Part shown: one piece after another, positions 1 through 12,490 of the stretch | Numbering within the stretch: the first letter of the stretch is position 1 | Layout: each line of letters starts with the position of its first letter | NCBI GenBank assembly: GCA_001600455.1 | Contig: BCKC01000001.1 | Location: forward strand, 620,001 to 684,000 | DNA: 64,000 bases | Reading direction: 5' to 3' | Source of the DNA: Endocalyx cinctus | Taxonomy: Eukaryota > Ascomycota > Sordariomycetes > Amphisphaeriales > Apiosporaceae | Notes under the pieces: model-generated | What the model was told of the DNA's origin: nothing | The model's input: only the letters and a program-made list of their open reading frames with translations | Database searches by the model: none | Position numbers and translations under genes: made by a program

Positions 1-1037
1 CTCGGCAGGTAGAACTTGATATTTTCGTACACGAGAAAAGTGACCCAAGTAGCGGGCAGGACCCTGACCACGCCGGGCATGACCCCTCTGTAAAAGCCGC
101 GCCATCCCTCCTCCCGCCACGTCCGCCTCGCGACGCCCGAGATGCCGCGACCGAACCGCTGCTCGGCGTCGTAGTTCTGCAGCCGGCTGCGGATGACCTG
201 GTACGGGTACGTGACGGCGCCGGCGACGAGCTTGGCGACGCTCGAGATGACCAAGGTAGCTTCCGTACTCATTTTTTTCCTCTTTTCGTCGTCCTTCTCG
301 TCGTCCTTCTCGTCTCGACGAGCGAAATACAGCTTCTTGAGGGGGTCGTACACGGCGAACTGGACGGCGCCGTGCGTGACGCCGACCATGCCGATGCCTA
401 ACCCGCGGTAAAACCCGGTCCAGCCTTCCTCGGCCAGGATCCGTCGGGCGCCGGCCCAGGCGCCCGGGTACGCGCCCGCGGCGCCGGCGTCGGACGAGAG
501 CATGCGCGTCTTGAGGACCCAGAGCGGGTTCGTCAGGACCTGGGTGCAGATTCCGGCGCCGCCGGAGGCGAGGAAGTAATCTCGCGGAGAGAGCTGTTCC
601 CTAGACACGGGCGAAGAGAAAGAAGAAGAAGAGTTGCCGCCGTGGAATTGGAGAAGTAACCGCTCGATCCGGGATTTGAAGAAGAAGAACGAAGCCCAGC
701 TGGACGCGTTCCCCAGGAGGTTGGGGATTAAGCCCCGGTACAGCGCGGATAGGGGGTGGGGCGTTTGCGTTAGGTTACGCAGGAGAGCTACGGTGGTGAG
801 GTTTTGGGGGTTGGAGGCGCTGCTGCGGTGGACTTGGGAGTGGATGTCCTTTGTTAATGCCTTTCTTTTTATTTTATTTTTTATATGGAAGTGATACTTA
901 CTTTGCATACGCGTCTTGACGATATCTAAAGGATGGACGACTAAGGTGGCGACGGTACCGGCGGACAGACCGGCGACGGTCTCGACCACGGCGGGGGAGA
1001 GTTGCCCTCCCGTTTGCGTGTTGGCCCCCAATCCCAT
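1..1037 (-). CDS. FLX1: Mitochondrial FAD/folate carrier (SLC25 family), 3' end cut by the window
   Basis: Mitochondrial inner-membrane carrier, probably for FAD or folate/flavin, supplying cofactor to matrix flavoproteins. Exon 1 is 1037-902 and exon 2 runs from 832 off the left edge; the 69-nt intron (901-833) has a GTAAGT donor. About 323 residues are visible. All three repeats of the carrier fold carry the P-x-[D/E]-x-x-[K/R]-type signature: HPLDIVKTR at residues 35-43, then NPLWVLKTR and YPYQVIRSR. The Trp in PLWVLK and the YPYQVIRSRLQ form of repeat 3 are hallmarks of the FAD/folate/pyrimidine-nucleotide branch. A nearer AG at 849 was rejected because it breaks the frame, while AG at 833 gives the expected KTRMQIHRSS. 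Only the last few residues should be missing. A Lys/Asp/Glu-rich insert precedes repeat 3. It is divergent from URM1. The family is certain, but the exact substrate is inferred. Confidence 0.9.
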   Translation of the reverse strand, partial: MGLGANTQTGGQLSPAVVETVAGLSAGTVATLVVHPLDIVKTRMQSKYHFHIKNKIKRKALTKDIHSQVHRSSASNPQNLTTVALLRNLTQTPHPLSALYRGLIPNLLGNASSWASFFFFKSRIERLLLQFHGGNSSSSFSSPVSREQLSPRDYFLASGGAGICTQVLTNPLWVLKTRMLSSDAGAAGAYPGAWAGARRILAEEGWTGFYRGLGIGMVGVTHGAVQFAVYDPLKKLYFARRDEKDDEKDDEKRKKMSTEATLVISSVAKLVAGAVTYPYQVIRSRLQNYDAEQRFGRGISGVARRTWREEGWRGFYRGVMPGVVRVLPATWVTFLVYENIKFYLP

Positions 1038-1522
1038 TATGAAGAGAGAACGGGAAAGAAAAGACGAATAGGGGCTTATATTTACATTCTGATTATGTAA
1101 ATATTTTCACTATCATTTAAGTAGATACGGTACGCCTTCGTTTGGAGTTTACCCAATAGCCGTTGGTGCGCATACAAAGCTGGAGCTATGTAAAAAGGCT
1201 GACTTAACCTAGTCAGTTTATGTCATACTGTACGTGATGGATCCAGGGTTCAGTACGAGCTACGTAATCTAGAAATGGTTATTATAATATACCTTTATAG
1301 TGGCATAATAGCAATTATTTGCATATCTAATATACGAATATGATTCTCTAACCTACTTAACCTTGCTAACCAACATGTTCCTCCACCCAAGCTGCCAAGT
1401 ATGGATGGTATCAATGAGAATGAATAAGGGATGAATGGTGGGCGCAGAAATCAGGCCACTTTGATTTCCTATTTTTTCTCTTCTCACATTAAACAGCCCA
1501 TTGCTTACTAGACTTTTGTAAT
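1038..1522. promoter_or_regulatory. Shared divergent promoter region FLX1 / URM1
   Basis: A 485-bp spacer separates the ATG of the FLX1-like carrier on the minus strand from the ATG of URM1 on the plus strand, so both promoters must lie here or overlap. It is AT-rich with short A/T runs. I recognise no specific factor site in it and see no open frame that looks coding. Confidence 0.55.
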
Positions 1523-2246
1523 ATGTCTTCATCGACGGTACAGCCTTCTCAACCGGATGAGAGTGGGGCGCCAAAAATTTCCATTGTTGTCGAATTCTCG
1601 TGAGTTTTTTTTTAAACCAAATATGGATTTGACTTTCCAAAAGAAACATTAGCGACAGGGGAAAAAAAGGGGGGGTGTGAGCTAACAAACATGGAACTCA
1701 AAGCGGCGGGCTTGAGATGCTCTTTTCAGATCAGCGGCGCCATGTACTTTCGATACCTGCGATGGATAAGAAGGGTAAATCGGTAACCATTGCGTACTTG
1801 ATCGAACACCTGTGCAGCCAGACAATGAAGGACACTCGCAAGGAACTATTCGTCCTCGATGATCACCTGTAAGTGTAGTGTTACCCCGGTGAAGTTCTCT
1901 TGATTGCCACTTTTTTTCTGTTTATATGTTGCTTCCTACGATGTCTGTCGTAATCAAGATAATGCAGTGCATACGTACCCCCTTTTCCCTTGTCCGTTAT
2001 CGATATCTTGCATGAAATGCCACACAAACATATCAAAAAATACCAAAAAAAAAAAAGATAGACCGGCTATGATACACAAACAAAAGTAATCGCCTCCCAA
2101 AAAAGAAGCTAACATCGCATGGTTAAAGGCGGCCAGGTATCCTAGTTTTGATCAACGATGCCGACTGGGAGTTGGAAGGAGAGGAAGCCTACGAGATTCA
2201 GAACAATGACAATATTTTATTCGTTTCGACGTTGCATGGAGGTTAG
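1523..2246 (+). CDS. URM1: Ubiquitin-related modifier Urm1
   Basis: Sulphur carrier and ubiquitin-like modifier. The C-terminal Gly is activated by Uba4 as a thiocarboxylate, which donates sulphur for 2-thiolation of wobble U34 in cytosolic tRNA-Lys/Glu/Gln; Urm1 can also be conjugated to lysines. Three exons, 1523-1599, 1704-1868 and 2129-2246, join to 119 residues. The beta-grasp core is clear: [20 protein letters not shown] near the N-terminus, then [18 protein letters not shown], ending in the diagnostic STLHGG with the invariant GG at 118-119. Both splice joins restore strongly conserved residues (SGGLE and LRPG). Intron 2 is 260 nt, long for this genome. The protein is slightly longer than the usual 95-110 residues because of a Ser/Pro-containing N-terminal extension of about 20 residues. 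It is divergent from FLX1. Confidence 0.95.
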
Positions 2247-5200
2247 GCTAGCGGCACCTTGTTCATCAGGGACCTTAAACATCATTCAACCTTGTGGTCG
2301 TTATCCCCCTTGACCCCCCTCCTCCCTTCTTTTCCCCAATCCTTGGAATCTGAGGGGTATGCCTTGTATAGCCGACAAGGAGAGAGGAGGATGGGATTCT
2401 TGCAAGGCTATCATTGACTGGCTGCGGCCCCTCTTCAGCTCGCTGCATAACCAGCTCCCCCACATCATGTCGATATCCCCGAGTAAAGGGTGCGGCTATG
2501 CTTTAAAGAATAATGTGATCCTCCCTATTCCCACTTTTTTTTTTTTTTTATCTTTTAAAAAAAGAAAGAAACCAAGAAAAAAAAAATGACGAGAACCCAT
2601 AATATCATGTTTAAACCCGTTCGCCCAGTCATCATTTGAACCAGGACAAGGTCCATGCAGGAGATTCGGAAAATGTTTTCTTTTTTTTTCTGGGTGTCCT
2701 CGACAGGATGTTACATTCCAGCCCGGCATGGATGTCCGTCCCAAGATCTGCTGTAGCCGATTGGGTTGAAGATACAACGTCAGGTTTGATTTGCGGTGCA
2801 GACGTAAAGACGTATCGCGTGCACGCGAATGCAGATGATTGAAAAAAGCGGTGAACTTGATTTAGCATTCTTTCTTTGCCCCATCAGTAAAAATTCCCTT
2901 CTTCTATTTTTTTTTTTTTTAATCCCTCTCTCCCACGCGATAATGGCGCGGCTATTTTTTCGATTGGTCTGTTTGCAATTATTACCGAAGCAGGCTACTT
3001 GCAGGGGGGAGGGAGGGAGGGAGGAGAGGAGGCATGGGAGAGAAAACTTTTGCTTGTCAACTCGTGAAGTTATCCGCGTGTAGAAAAAAAAGTAACCTAG
3101 ACTTGTTCAACCACACACGCATTATCTTTTTTTCACTCGACTTGCAACTAACTATTTGTTTCACTCCCCATATATGGAAACGTTACTAAACATGTTACAA
3201 CAAAATACCCTTTGTTTGCTGGTTCGACCTCCCTATCTAGCGAAAGATCTACCATCTACCCGTTAATCCCGTTGCCTAGCTTATCAGCCCAAAGTTTTTT
3301 TTTCTCTCTCTCTTAATATCATTGTTGAATGAGACAAATCATTTGTCTCATTCTCTGCCAATGGTATATGCCGAGTCTTAAGTGGTAATGGTTGCTTGAA
3401 GCTACTGGTTTACCATCCAAGACGTGGTGTGCCCACATTGTTCCCACATCGTAATAAAATGAGACATCATTATACTTGTTACGCTCTCAGCTTCGACCGT
3501 ATTATCCGAATGGCGAGATGGCGTCGAAGGGGGGGAGGAATATTATTCCAGGCGCGGAAGATTATTCCAGCTGCGAGAGGATAATATATCATTCCATGTT
3601 TCATTTATTCCTATACTATGATCCGAAGGTCAGACTACGCTAAGTTCTCAGCGTCGTCATCATCACCATATTTCTATCCATGAACAGGAAACACAAACAC
3701 ATGGACGGGTCATGGAAAAATCGAAGGTACATGAGCTCGGAAGTATCCAATTCGTTGATATCTTATTAATGACAAACAGAAAAAAGAACACCAAAGCAAG
3801 CCACCTTCGCACGTTAAGAGGGAAACATCTAGCTAGCTGGCTACCATATGCATATGAATTAGGGCAAATTTACCTCACTAACTCCTGATTTCTTGTTTTT
3901 CTTTTCTCGTTGTTCTTTTTTCTCTCTAGTTTACCAGTCCTTCCCACCGTGAAAAAAAAAAGCATTGTATGCACGAAATATGTTGTCTCTCCCCAAACCC
4001 CATCTCCATGCAATTAGAGCCAAATTAGTAGTAGCCTCGGACTCCTTTTCTTTTTTTTTTTTTTCTTCTCGTTCTTGTTCTTGTTTACACGTGTTGAACA
4101 TTAAAAGAAAAATAACATGAGCAAGACCAATGTAATGCTCGTAGAGAAAAAAAAAAAAACTGAAAACAATTTCCCACACCCCCTTTTTTTCGGTCTTTCT
4201 CTTCTTTTCCCCCCTTGCCCGTTTGTCCATATATACCTATATGGCAAAGTAAAAAATGATTGTGTCTATGTGTGCAGTGAATGTAATTGGTGTGTAAGTA
4301 TATTGTACAGGATCCTTTTTTTTTTTTCAGTGTGTTTCTTCCCACCCCCTTTTTTTTATATATAGTAAAATATCAAACTTATGAACAGACTTGGCAGACC
4401 TTTTTTTGATGAAATGAATGGACGAGCCTTAGAAAGTACTCAAGGGAAAATGGAAGATTTTCCGTGTTTTGACGAACCTCGTGGAAGTTTTTGTCTTTTT
4501 CTTTTTTATATGTAGAAATAGAGAAAATCACACCGCATGTAAATTTTAGGGGAAAACAGACAGCCTCTTAAACATGTAGAAAAAATTCCAGAGAAACCAA
4601 TAATAATAAAAAGAGTAATAAAAAAATATTTCAGACAGCCTGGCCCTCTTCTCGAAAGAGACGTGTATAGAAAAAAACAAAATTCAAACGACTTCCTCTC
4701 CATGGCTCGCTTCAACGTGTTCAAGAGAAAAAAGCAAAAAATTTTGCATGCCGACCCGACTTTGATATAAAAATGAAAGAACACTCTCCTGAATCATGAG
4801 ACCGTGATTCTTATTGCGATATGCTTCTTTTGACAGATGGCCACCTTTTCTTTTTGTGTGTGTGTTAGGTTCTTTCTCGCCTTTTCCTCCCCGCAGAGCC
4901 TTGTGTCTCTTTCTTAACGTAGTTTAAAATACTTTTGGAAAANANAAAAAAAAAAAAAAAAAAAAAAAAGATAGAGAAATCTAGTTTTCTCTTCTAATAA
5001 AAAGAAAATCTAGATATTACAATAAATTTGAAACGTTGGGTGGGAAAAAATACATACACACACACTGACTATTCCTCCTCTTTTTTTTTAGTGTTTTAAT
5101 AAACGTTTAGTTTCTTGTATAAAAAATCAAAAATCAAAAGGCAAATGCGAGTAAAAACCAAAAAGAAGAATTATAGAGAGGGAAAGGAAAGGAAGTAAAA

Positions 5201-5519
5201 AAAGAATTCGATCTCCCGTCGTTCTCCAAACGAGCAGGAGATTCGGGGTATCACCTCCCAAAGGGGTAGTTTGTTTTTAAACTTTTTTTTTTTTTGTTTC
5301 GTGAAAAAAAAAAACTTGTTGACGACGCGTGACCTGAAAGTATCTCATAGAAGCATGAAATAATAAACCTTCATTATGTTCGTCTCGAAAGAACATTTTG
5401 TTTTTGGTTTAATCCTCTTCATTGTTGTGAGTGTTTAAAATTCAAAAAAGGGGAGCGAGATGAAAGGTAATGATAGTTACACTTTCATCCCACTTTTTTT
5501 TTCACCCCATCCGATCTGA
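2247..5519. other. Intergenic, URM1 3' side / zinc-finger gene 3' side
   Basis: These 3.3 kb lie between two convergent genes and hold no frame with recognisable protein features. The stretch is dominated by A and T homopolymers of 8-25 nt, a short (GGGA)n purine tract near 3005-3030 and many short low-complexity open frames. Two single undetermined bases sit inside a poly-A run at 4943 and 4945. The 3' UTRs of both neighbours must be in it. I see no RNA gene. Confidence 0.6.
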
Positions 5520-6165
5520 TTAATAATAGTATCGGGGATCATGAGGACCCTGTGCGTAGTGCTGCTGATGTTGGTGATGTTGTTGTTGTTGTCCGCTAGC
5601 GCTAGCGTGGTGGTGATATTCAGCCGGCGTGGGCAGCCCGTAAGGCATCGGAGGCGGAAGCGGCTGCTGCTGATGGGGAGGCGTCACCGGCAGCTGAGGG
5701 TGTTGCGGCTTAGCGTAACCGACGGGTTGATGTTGGTGTTGGTGTTGATGCTGCTGTTGTTGCTGTTGCTGCTGAACCACGTAGACGCTGCTGGGGTTCG
5801 GTACGGATGGTGCTTGCTGGGCAGAAGAAGAAACCGCGGCGGCGGCGGCGGCGGCGGCGCGAACGGCGGCTTTTTTACTGCTGCTACCTCGTCCGCTGCT
5901 GCCGCTGTTCACGATGTTTCGGTTCTTGTCGGCCACGAACCGGTGCTTACCCCGGCCCTTGATCCCTTTATTCGCGTTGTTGTGGATCTTCCTGAGTTCC
6001 GAGTGGAGGGTCCTCTCCGCCTCGGTCACCTCGTCGGGACGAGTTTCGGCTTTGGTGAATAGAGGAACGATGAATTCCTTGTGGAAAGTGTTTTGATGGT
6101 TCTGTAGAATTGGGGAAAGGAGGGGAAAATAGGAGGATGAAAGTATTAACGTCATGAATTCTTCG

Positions 6166-6196
<31 letters not shown>

Positions 6197-7668
6197 TATC
6201 CCTCACTAAAGAGGGGAAGGGAGGGGGGGGAAATATGACATAAGGTGACATACCTTGAGGTTTCCTTTCAAACTGAAAGTCTTCCCACAATCGTTGATGA
6301 AACATACCCAAGGTCTCAGACCTAGGTGTGTCCTCCTGTGAGAAGCTAAGTTTCCTCGCTGAGGGAAGGCGGCGGGGCAGCGGTCGCATTTGAACGGCCT
6401 GTCGTTGCGGTGCCGGCGCTCGTGGGTGGTTCGGTTACCGGTCTGCGAAAAGGAAATACCGCAGCCTGGTTCTCGGCACATCTATATATTTTATTGGTAA
6501 GAATAAGTTTTTAGAAGGGGGTAGGGGGTCAAGGGCTTTCGATCCTTACGAATGGTTTCTCTCCCGTGTGAGACCTGATATGCGTTTCCAAGTGCGTCCT
6601 CTGACTGAACCTCCTCCCGCAGTCGTGGTAATCGCAGGCAAACGGGGTCTTCTTGATGCTTCCACCGCTACTGCCACCACTACTACTCGAACTTCCGCAA
6701 CTGCTCTTCTTCCTGTTACCACCACCGTTCAACTTCTTCTGGTGGTGGTGGTGGTGTTGGTGCTGCTGCTGCTGCTGCTGCTGCCTAGCGACCCCATTAC
6801 TATTACTATCAGCATTATCGTCATTATCACCATCTTCTTCTACGTATTCTTCTCCTTCCTGGGGGCTCGCGGACCTGGTACTCCGGGGAGGTGAAGGGTA
6901 TGAGGAAGCGTCGTGGGCAGCGGTGGAAGATCCTAGCGGCGCCGTCGCCGCCGCTACCGCTGCCGGTGCCGCCGTCCCCGACGACGACGACCCATCCTCC
7001 TTGACATCCGACTGGTTCTTAATGGTCATCGCCCTCATCAGCCGGTCCATGGGCGTGTGGAAGACGTTGGACGTCGAGCCGCCGGACGAGGAAGAGGAAG
7101 AAGAGACGGCGGCCGGCTGGTGCGTCGGGTGCAGCGGGTCGAGATGAGCCGTCTGTTGCTCGAGAACGGCCTGTACCGCGTTCTTAGTTGACGAGGACGA
7201 AGCAGAAGACCTGCGGCCCGGTAAAGAGGAGGAGGATGAGGATGAGGTGGAGGAGATTACCTGGCTCCTCTTCCCGGCGTACTCGGCATGTTGCTGCGGT
7301 CTCTGAGCACTGCTGCCGTACGAGATGCTGAGAGGTGGTTTCTGATCCTGGTACTGCTGTACCGAGTGCTGCTGCTGCTGCTGTTGTTGTTGTTGCTGTT
7401 GCTGAGCTGGGTGTTGATGATGGTGATGGTGATAGCTCATAGATGGTAGGGGGGTGGTATAGTGACCGTACGCGAACTGCTGCTCCTGAGGCGAGTACGG
7501 ATAGTGTGACGCCGGTATGCTCTGTAGCGCAGGTGTCATGTAGCTGTGATCCATGACGACCTGGTAAGTAGCCATCGTCTGCGGTGCCGTCGTTACGAAC
7601 TCCGGGTTAGAGTGTGGTGGTGAATGCGGCCACCGCCAGTCTTGATGAGGTCTTCCTTCTTGTGTCAT
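5520..7668 (-). CDS. Azf1-like C2H2 zinc-finger transcription factor
   Basis: Predicted nuclear DNA-binding regulator of 642 residues. Exons 7668-6550, 6481-6254 and 6101-5520 are all joined in phase 0. Four C2H2 fingers follow each other: FACDYHDCGRRFSQ (about 343-368), MCREPGCGISFSQ (about 374-398), FKCDRCPAAFPQ (about 403-426) and WVCFINDCGKTFSL (about 434-456). Introns 1 and 2 fall between fingers 1 and 2 and inside finger 4. After the fingers comes HNNANKGIKGRGKHR, close to the NSNRGIKGRGK block that follows the fingers of yeast Azf1, which is why I place it there. The N- and C-terminal thirds are low-complexity poly-Gln, His, Ser and Ala. ATG at 7668 is the first methionine codon of the frame. 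Targets and physiological role cannot be read from sequence. A 12-kb gene-free region lies upstream. Confidence 0.85.
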
Positions 7669-10600
7669 GATGACCAACACGCGTGGTTAAGAAAAAGTAA
7701 TAACGAAAGTTTCCTATTGCTTGTTAACGTGGGGAGGAACACAGATCTTGACGAGGTTTCACTATATGTCGTCGTCGAATCTCGAGGGGTAGTATAAGGG
7801 TCCTTACAAGACAACAAAGGGATGTTATTATGATCGAGGGAGAGAGATATGTATGTGTATATGTGTATGCGTGTGTATGCGAGAGAGTGTGTATGTAGTA
7901 GTGTATTAAGCAAAACAAAAAACCTCCCAAGGTAAGAAGAAAAGAATAATCATTTCATTAGAGGTCTCATCTGATACGATTGATATATAAGTTAACTTTT
8001 ATAGAATGGAACTACGGCAGAAAGCAAATATAAAAATCTGGGGCAAGGAAAGATGTTTATAAATATAGTCGGGCAGGATCGTCACCCACTCATATGATTT
8101 TATTTTTTTTTCACGCGGCAGCAGCAAGCAGGGTCACTCGGCTTGTCATCGAGTACACGGGGTACCTGTGCCTAAGGAAAAAAAGGCGTTTACAATTCAT
8201 AAGGAGACGTAGTAGAGGGCTGATGCTAGTCGAGTACTGTTTAATGTATGTATGTATATATGTATGTATATATGTATGTATGTATATGTGTGTGCATGTA
8301 CATTTTTCATAGGGGAAGACCCCCGCACCCCCCGGCAAGTCAAATCGTAGTCGTTCATACGCGAGAGAGAGATACAAAAAAAAAAAACTGTTTGTATACC
8401 TTCCGTCATATTCCTAGGGAGGGAGGTATACCCACCCACACATCTACGTACACTATAAACGGCAGAATGTGACAGATCGAATGCGACTACGAAGTCGAAA
8501 GACATATACGAGACAAGGTACTCAGATCGACCAAGATCTCGGTTTTTTATTATAATAATAATTATTTTTGAGTTCGCACATCCGTCATGACAGTTCTCAA
8601 CAGTTCTCAACAACTTTCTTTATAAGTTACGAACCAATCATGAGAATAGGTACGACTTATAAACTTTGATAGTTACCATCGTCTTGTTTCCCATCACGAA
8701 GACGTACCTTTTGAATGTTACAGAGAGAGAGCATGTTTGTTTAAAATTTTTGTTTAGCCCCTAGTATAGCTGTGCCCCCCCAAACTTGGGACGAAACCCA
8801 CGATACTTAGCTTATTTTTCTCCCCATATCACAGCTTCTAGGCCTCTGTTCTGACAGCGTTGTGAACCAGCCCAATGACATGTCCCTTTAATGCTCAAAA
8901 GAGGTGTGGTACCAGTGTCGGTTGAGGTGACAAGGGGTGTTAGCAGGGAAGAGCTTAGATGGCTCCGTATTTTATCTATCTTAGCCTAACCAAACTAGGA
9001 TCTACGAGTGCCTAGAAATGTCGCAAACTGACTTGAACGGAGGCTAGGGTAGACATATCTGAAATATCGTGTATATAAAGACACAAGAAGTTGCACAGGG
9101 TAAGGGGGGGTGGGTATTCTGATGGGAGAAGCCTGTACAGATACAGTGGTCGATACCATGGTTTATGGGGGTAAATTTCTGGCCAGTGAGAAAGTACACA
9201 TCTTATGAAGCACTGTGGTATTTTATCTCCTCCAAAAACGTGCTGTGTACAACCCAGCCTGGCGTGGCGTTGATACTTCCCCACTGGATAAAATTTATAG
9301 AACTTTGGCATGTTGCCATTATTCACTAGTATCGTATTATTATATTATTACTTTCTCCCATTATACCATTTCCCCCATCTCCCCAAGCGTAATGACTGCT
9401 ACATTAGCGACCGTACTAGGAGACTTTTTTCCCTCAAGAAGTAGTGTAACGTGGAAAAGAATATGGCGTACGCTACACTACATAGGACATGTCAAGACAA
9501 CGATGCCGGATTGGCTGTCGACCTCTTTCAGGGTCTGGCTTGTTAGCGAGATACCTGGGCCAATCAGTAATAGACGCCAATAACGGCAAGTAATGCGATA
9601 ACAAGATAGACCCTGGAAGAGTGTGTTCCAGCTCTGTGGGTTTAATCAAGGATTCCCTGTCCTTTAAGCTACAACCGCTACACTGTATTCTCTTACGTAT
9701 ACTTTCGTACATTATACGTGACTTGTATATACGTATGTACAGCATAGTGCAAGCAGAGTACAAGTAAGAATATGAAATAAAAATAAAGATAAAATATATA
9801 AATTTCCCTTTCCCCTTTCGGTAGCTATCAATCTTTTTTTTCAACACTCTCTTCCTACACTACAAGTACACATAGCATATACTCTATACTAGTTATCCAT
9901 GTATGCACTTGGCCGCGACATTTGGAGATCGATCCTCTCAGGTATTACCGATTTGGCAGTTCTCTTGAACGACGGAGTTATCTATCTTACTTAGGAGTAC
10001 TACGCGGACTATGTACTTTAATTACTTACTACCTGCTTGGTGTTTCTCACGTTACGTATAAATCACAAAGTTTGTGGTACGTGTATGACATAAGTAGAAG
10101 ATGACTATTGTTTAACTAGATCATCGTATATGCATATTATTAATATCGTCGTCACTGGTTGTCAAGCCAGCCAGTTACGTGATTTTTTTTTCTCGCACCT
10201 TGGAACATGCCGCTATATGGCGAAAAGTTTTACGATGAATAATTGGGACATGCGGTATAATAATTTCCCTCTGCCATCCTACCGAAAGCCATATCGTCGG
10301 TCGGAGTCGAGAACAGCCGACAACTCGAGCTATTGGCTGGTCTGCATAGGAAGTAATATTAATGGGTGCCGGACCAGGGGGGGGGAGGGGGGTATGGTAT
10401 GCCTTATTATTATTTTCTCGCAAAGCTCTTGGTAGGCCAAATACGTAGTACTGTGTATATCGTAGAGACCGGGGATAGGTCACATCATGTAGATCTCTTA
10501 GGTTACAGGGATCGACTAAGATCTAAGATCTTTCCTTAACCGGGGTTTTTTTCTTCTTTTTACCCTCTTTTCTCTTCTCTGTGGTACAACCCTTTTTTTT

Positions 10601-12199
10601 TTTCTTAATAGGGTGTATTGGTTATTATGCTGCTTTGGTAATTGAACGTACATATTCGTACATCATGCAGCTTTAGGAGAAAATTTTTATTTTGTTTTTC
10701 GAGGTGGAATTAAAAGTAAGGCAAAAACAAATGGTAAAACGCTGTCGTAATAATCATATTCTTTGATAGGATAGTAAATACAAATATTTACTGTCCATTC
10801 ATTTCGCTTGTATTTTAATATCGAAGGTTATGATTAATCAACCGCCGAAAACGAGGAATGCTGCTTGCTCGACCAGCTTTGATAATTGTGGCAAACAGAG
10901 TACGTGTACGTGGCCTTGATTCAAATCAAATCGGGCAAACTAATACGAACATGATGATATTGCCTGTAAGAACTTGTTGGTTGGTCGTGAGTGTATCTTT
11001 CTCTCTTTTTTTCCTCGATTTTTTTTCCCTCTCCTAGCCACTCGCCCCCATTCCCGTTTCACTTTAAACGGCAAGATGAGAGATTGAACCAAGGATTTGG
11101 TAAAAAGTCCATCTACCTAAATCAAATTCCACGTGGAAGGAGATAAGTTTATTGGTCTCAAGAATTACGTACTGTTTATCCAGAAATTCGGGTTCATAAA
11201 AAAAAAATCTAAACTCAGCTAGCTAGGGTTCTGAAGGTAAGCTGATCCAATCCTACGCTCGTTGGACCTGAAATCTCTGATCCAATCTCGACTTGCATCC
11301 TTCTCATTATCGAACCGTCTTAAGAAGATCATTTTTTTTATTGTCGAGTTCAGAGTAGGGAGGGGATAAAAAAAAGTGCTTCTTGGAAATCCCACAGAGA
11401 CGGTTTAGATGCAAGCCACCCATACCGGCTAAAAGAGAGGTGAGAGCCCCTGGCGCAAATCCGATTGGGGTTCGAGAAGCATCCCTCTCTCCAGCTGATA
11501 GAGCGTGTAAGCACCAAGCTGAACTGAGCATGGAGGCGTCATGTTTTCATTTGAACCTTTTTTGAAATGATGGTGTCAAAATATTTTTTATTTTATTTTT
11601 TATTTGACAATCACTATAAAACTTGTGGCGATGCCAGCCGGCGTATGAACACCCAGGTCTCACCTAATGGCCGCTTCTGAAATAAAAATGCGATATTAAG
11701 GCGATATTGACAGATCGTTTTTTCTCTCTTTTGGTTAATCCTGCCGGATGCTACCTTTTTGAAATAAGGGGAATTAGGGCTATACTACCTGGTTGAGACG
11801 CCTGAGATAGAGGACAGAAGGCAGAAACAAAAACACATTTTTTACTTGGGCGAAAGAAATAAGATTATGAATATCCCTGAGGTTTCCTCGCCCTGTATTA
11901 CTGGGGTCAAGGACCGGTATTTGCTCTGATTCCCAGCTGCCAGGTAAAAGATTGGTGAAGTGATATCTACAGCTTAAGTTGCACGTACGTCGGGTATCAA
12001 GCAGAAGAAGGCAGGCCCCTGATTCCGCGGAAAAGGTATAACGGTTCCGGAGACTTATTATTATAATGTCAGCGTTACTTCGATCCCAGGGTTTATGGCA
12101 GAGATCTATCGTCATTTTGTCGTGTTAGGAAGTTCAAGCACGCGATCCTGTAAGCATTGTAATACGTAGCGTACGGGATGCGCAAACAATTGCAAGGTT
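7669..12199. other. Gene desert, part 1: upstream of the zinc-finger gene
   Basis: There is no supportable gene here. The stretch contains the promoter and probably the 5' UTR of the zinc-finger gene at its left end, a TATG/TATA microsatellite, many A/T runs, and short unrelated open frames up to about 125 codons without recognisable domains. I looked for tRNA A/B boxes and for 5S- or U6-like sequence by eye and found none. The role as an extended regulatory region is inferred only from its position next to a regulator. Confidence 0.5.
8243..8300. repeat. (TATG)n/(TATA)n microsatellite
   Basis: A run of TATG units alternates with short TATA stretches and ends in TGTGTG. It is simple-sequence repeat. 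On the minus strand it gives an artificial Tyr/Ile/His-rich open frame, which is not a gene. Confidence 0.9.
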
Positions 12200-12201
12200 A
12201 A

Positions 12202-12293
<92 letters not shown>

Positions 12294-12395
12294 AANNNNN
12301 NNNNNNNNNNNNNNNNNNNNNNNNNNNNNNNNNNNNNNNNNNNNNNNNNNNNNNNNNNNNNNNNNNNNNNNNNNNNNNNNNNNNNNNNNNNNNNN

Positions 12396-12490
<95 letters not shown>
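12200..12490. repeat. (AAAG)n microsatellite interrupted by a 100-N gap
   Basis: Near-perfect AAAG/GAAA tetramers flank a block of exactly 100 N (12296-12395). The same repeat continues on both sides, so the gap lies inside the array and 100 is probably a placeholder for unknown length. The (Ser-Phe-Phe-Leu)n frame on the minus strand is an artefact of the repeat. Confidence 0.97.

Noticed and set aside
2632..2868. Overlapping short frames on both strands downstream of URM1
   Set aside because: No domain, poly-Phe and poly-Lys made by homopolymers, and position within the expected 3' region.
11437..11520. GGTTCGAGAAGC stretch resembling a tRNA B box
   Set aside because: No A box at the right distance and the flanks do not fold into an acceptor stem.
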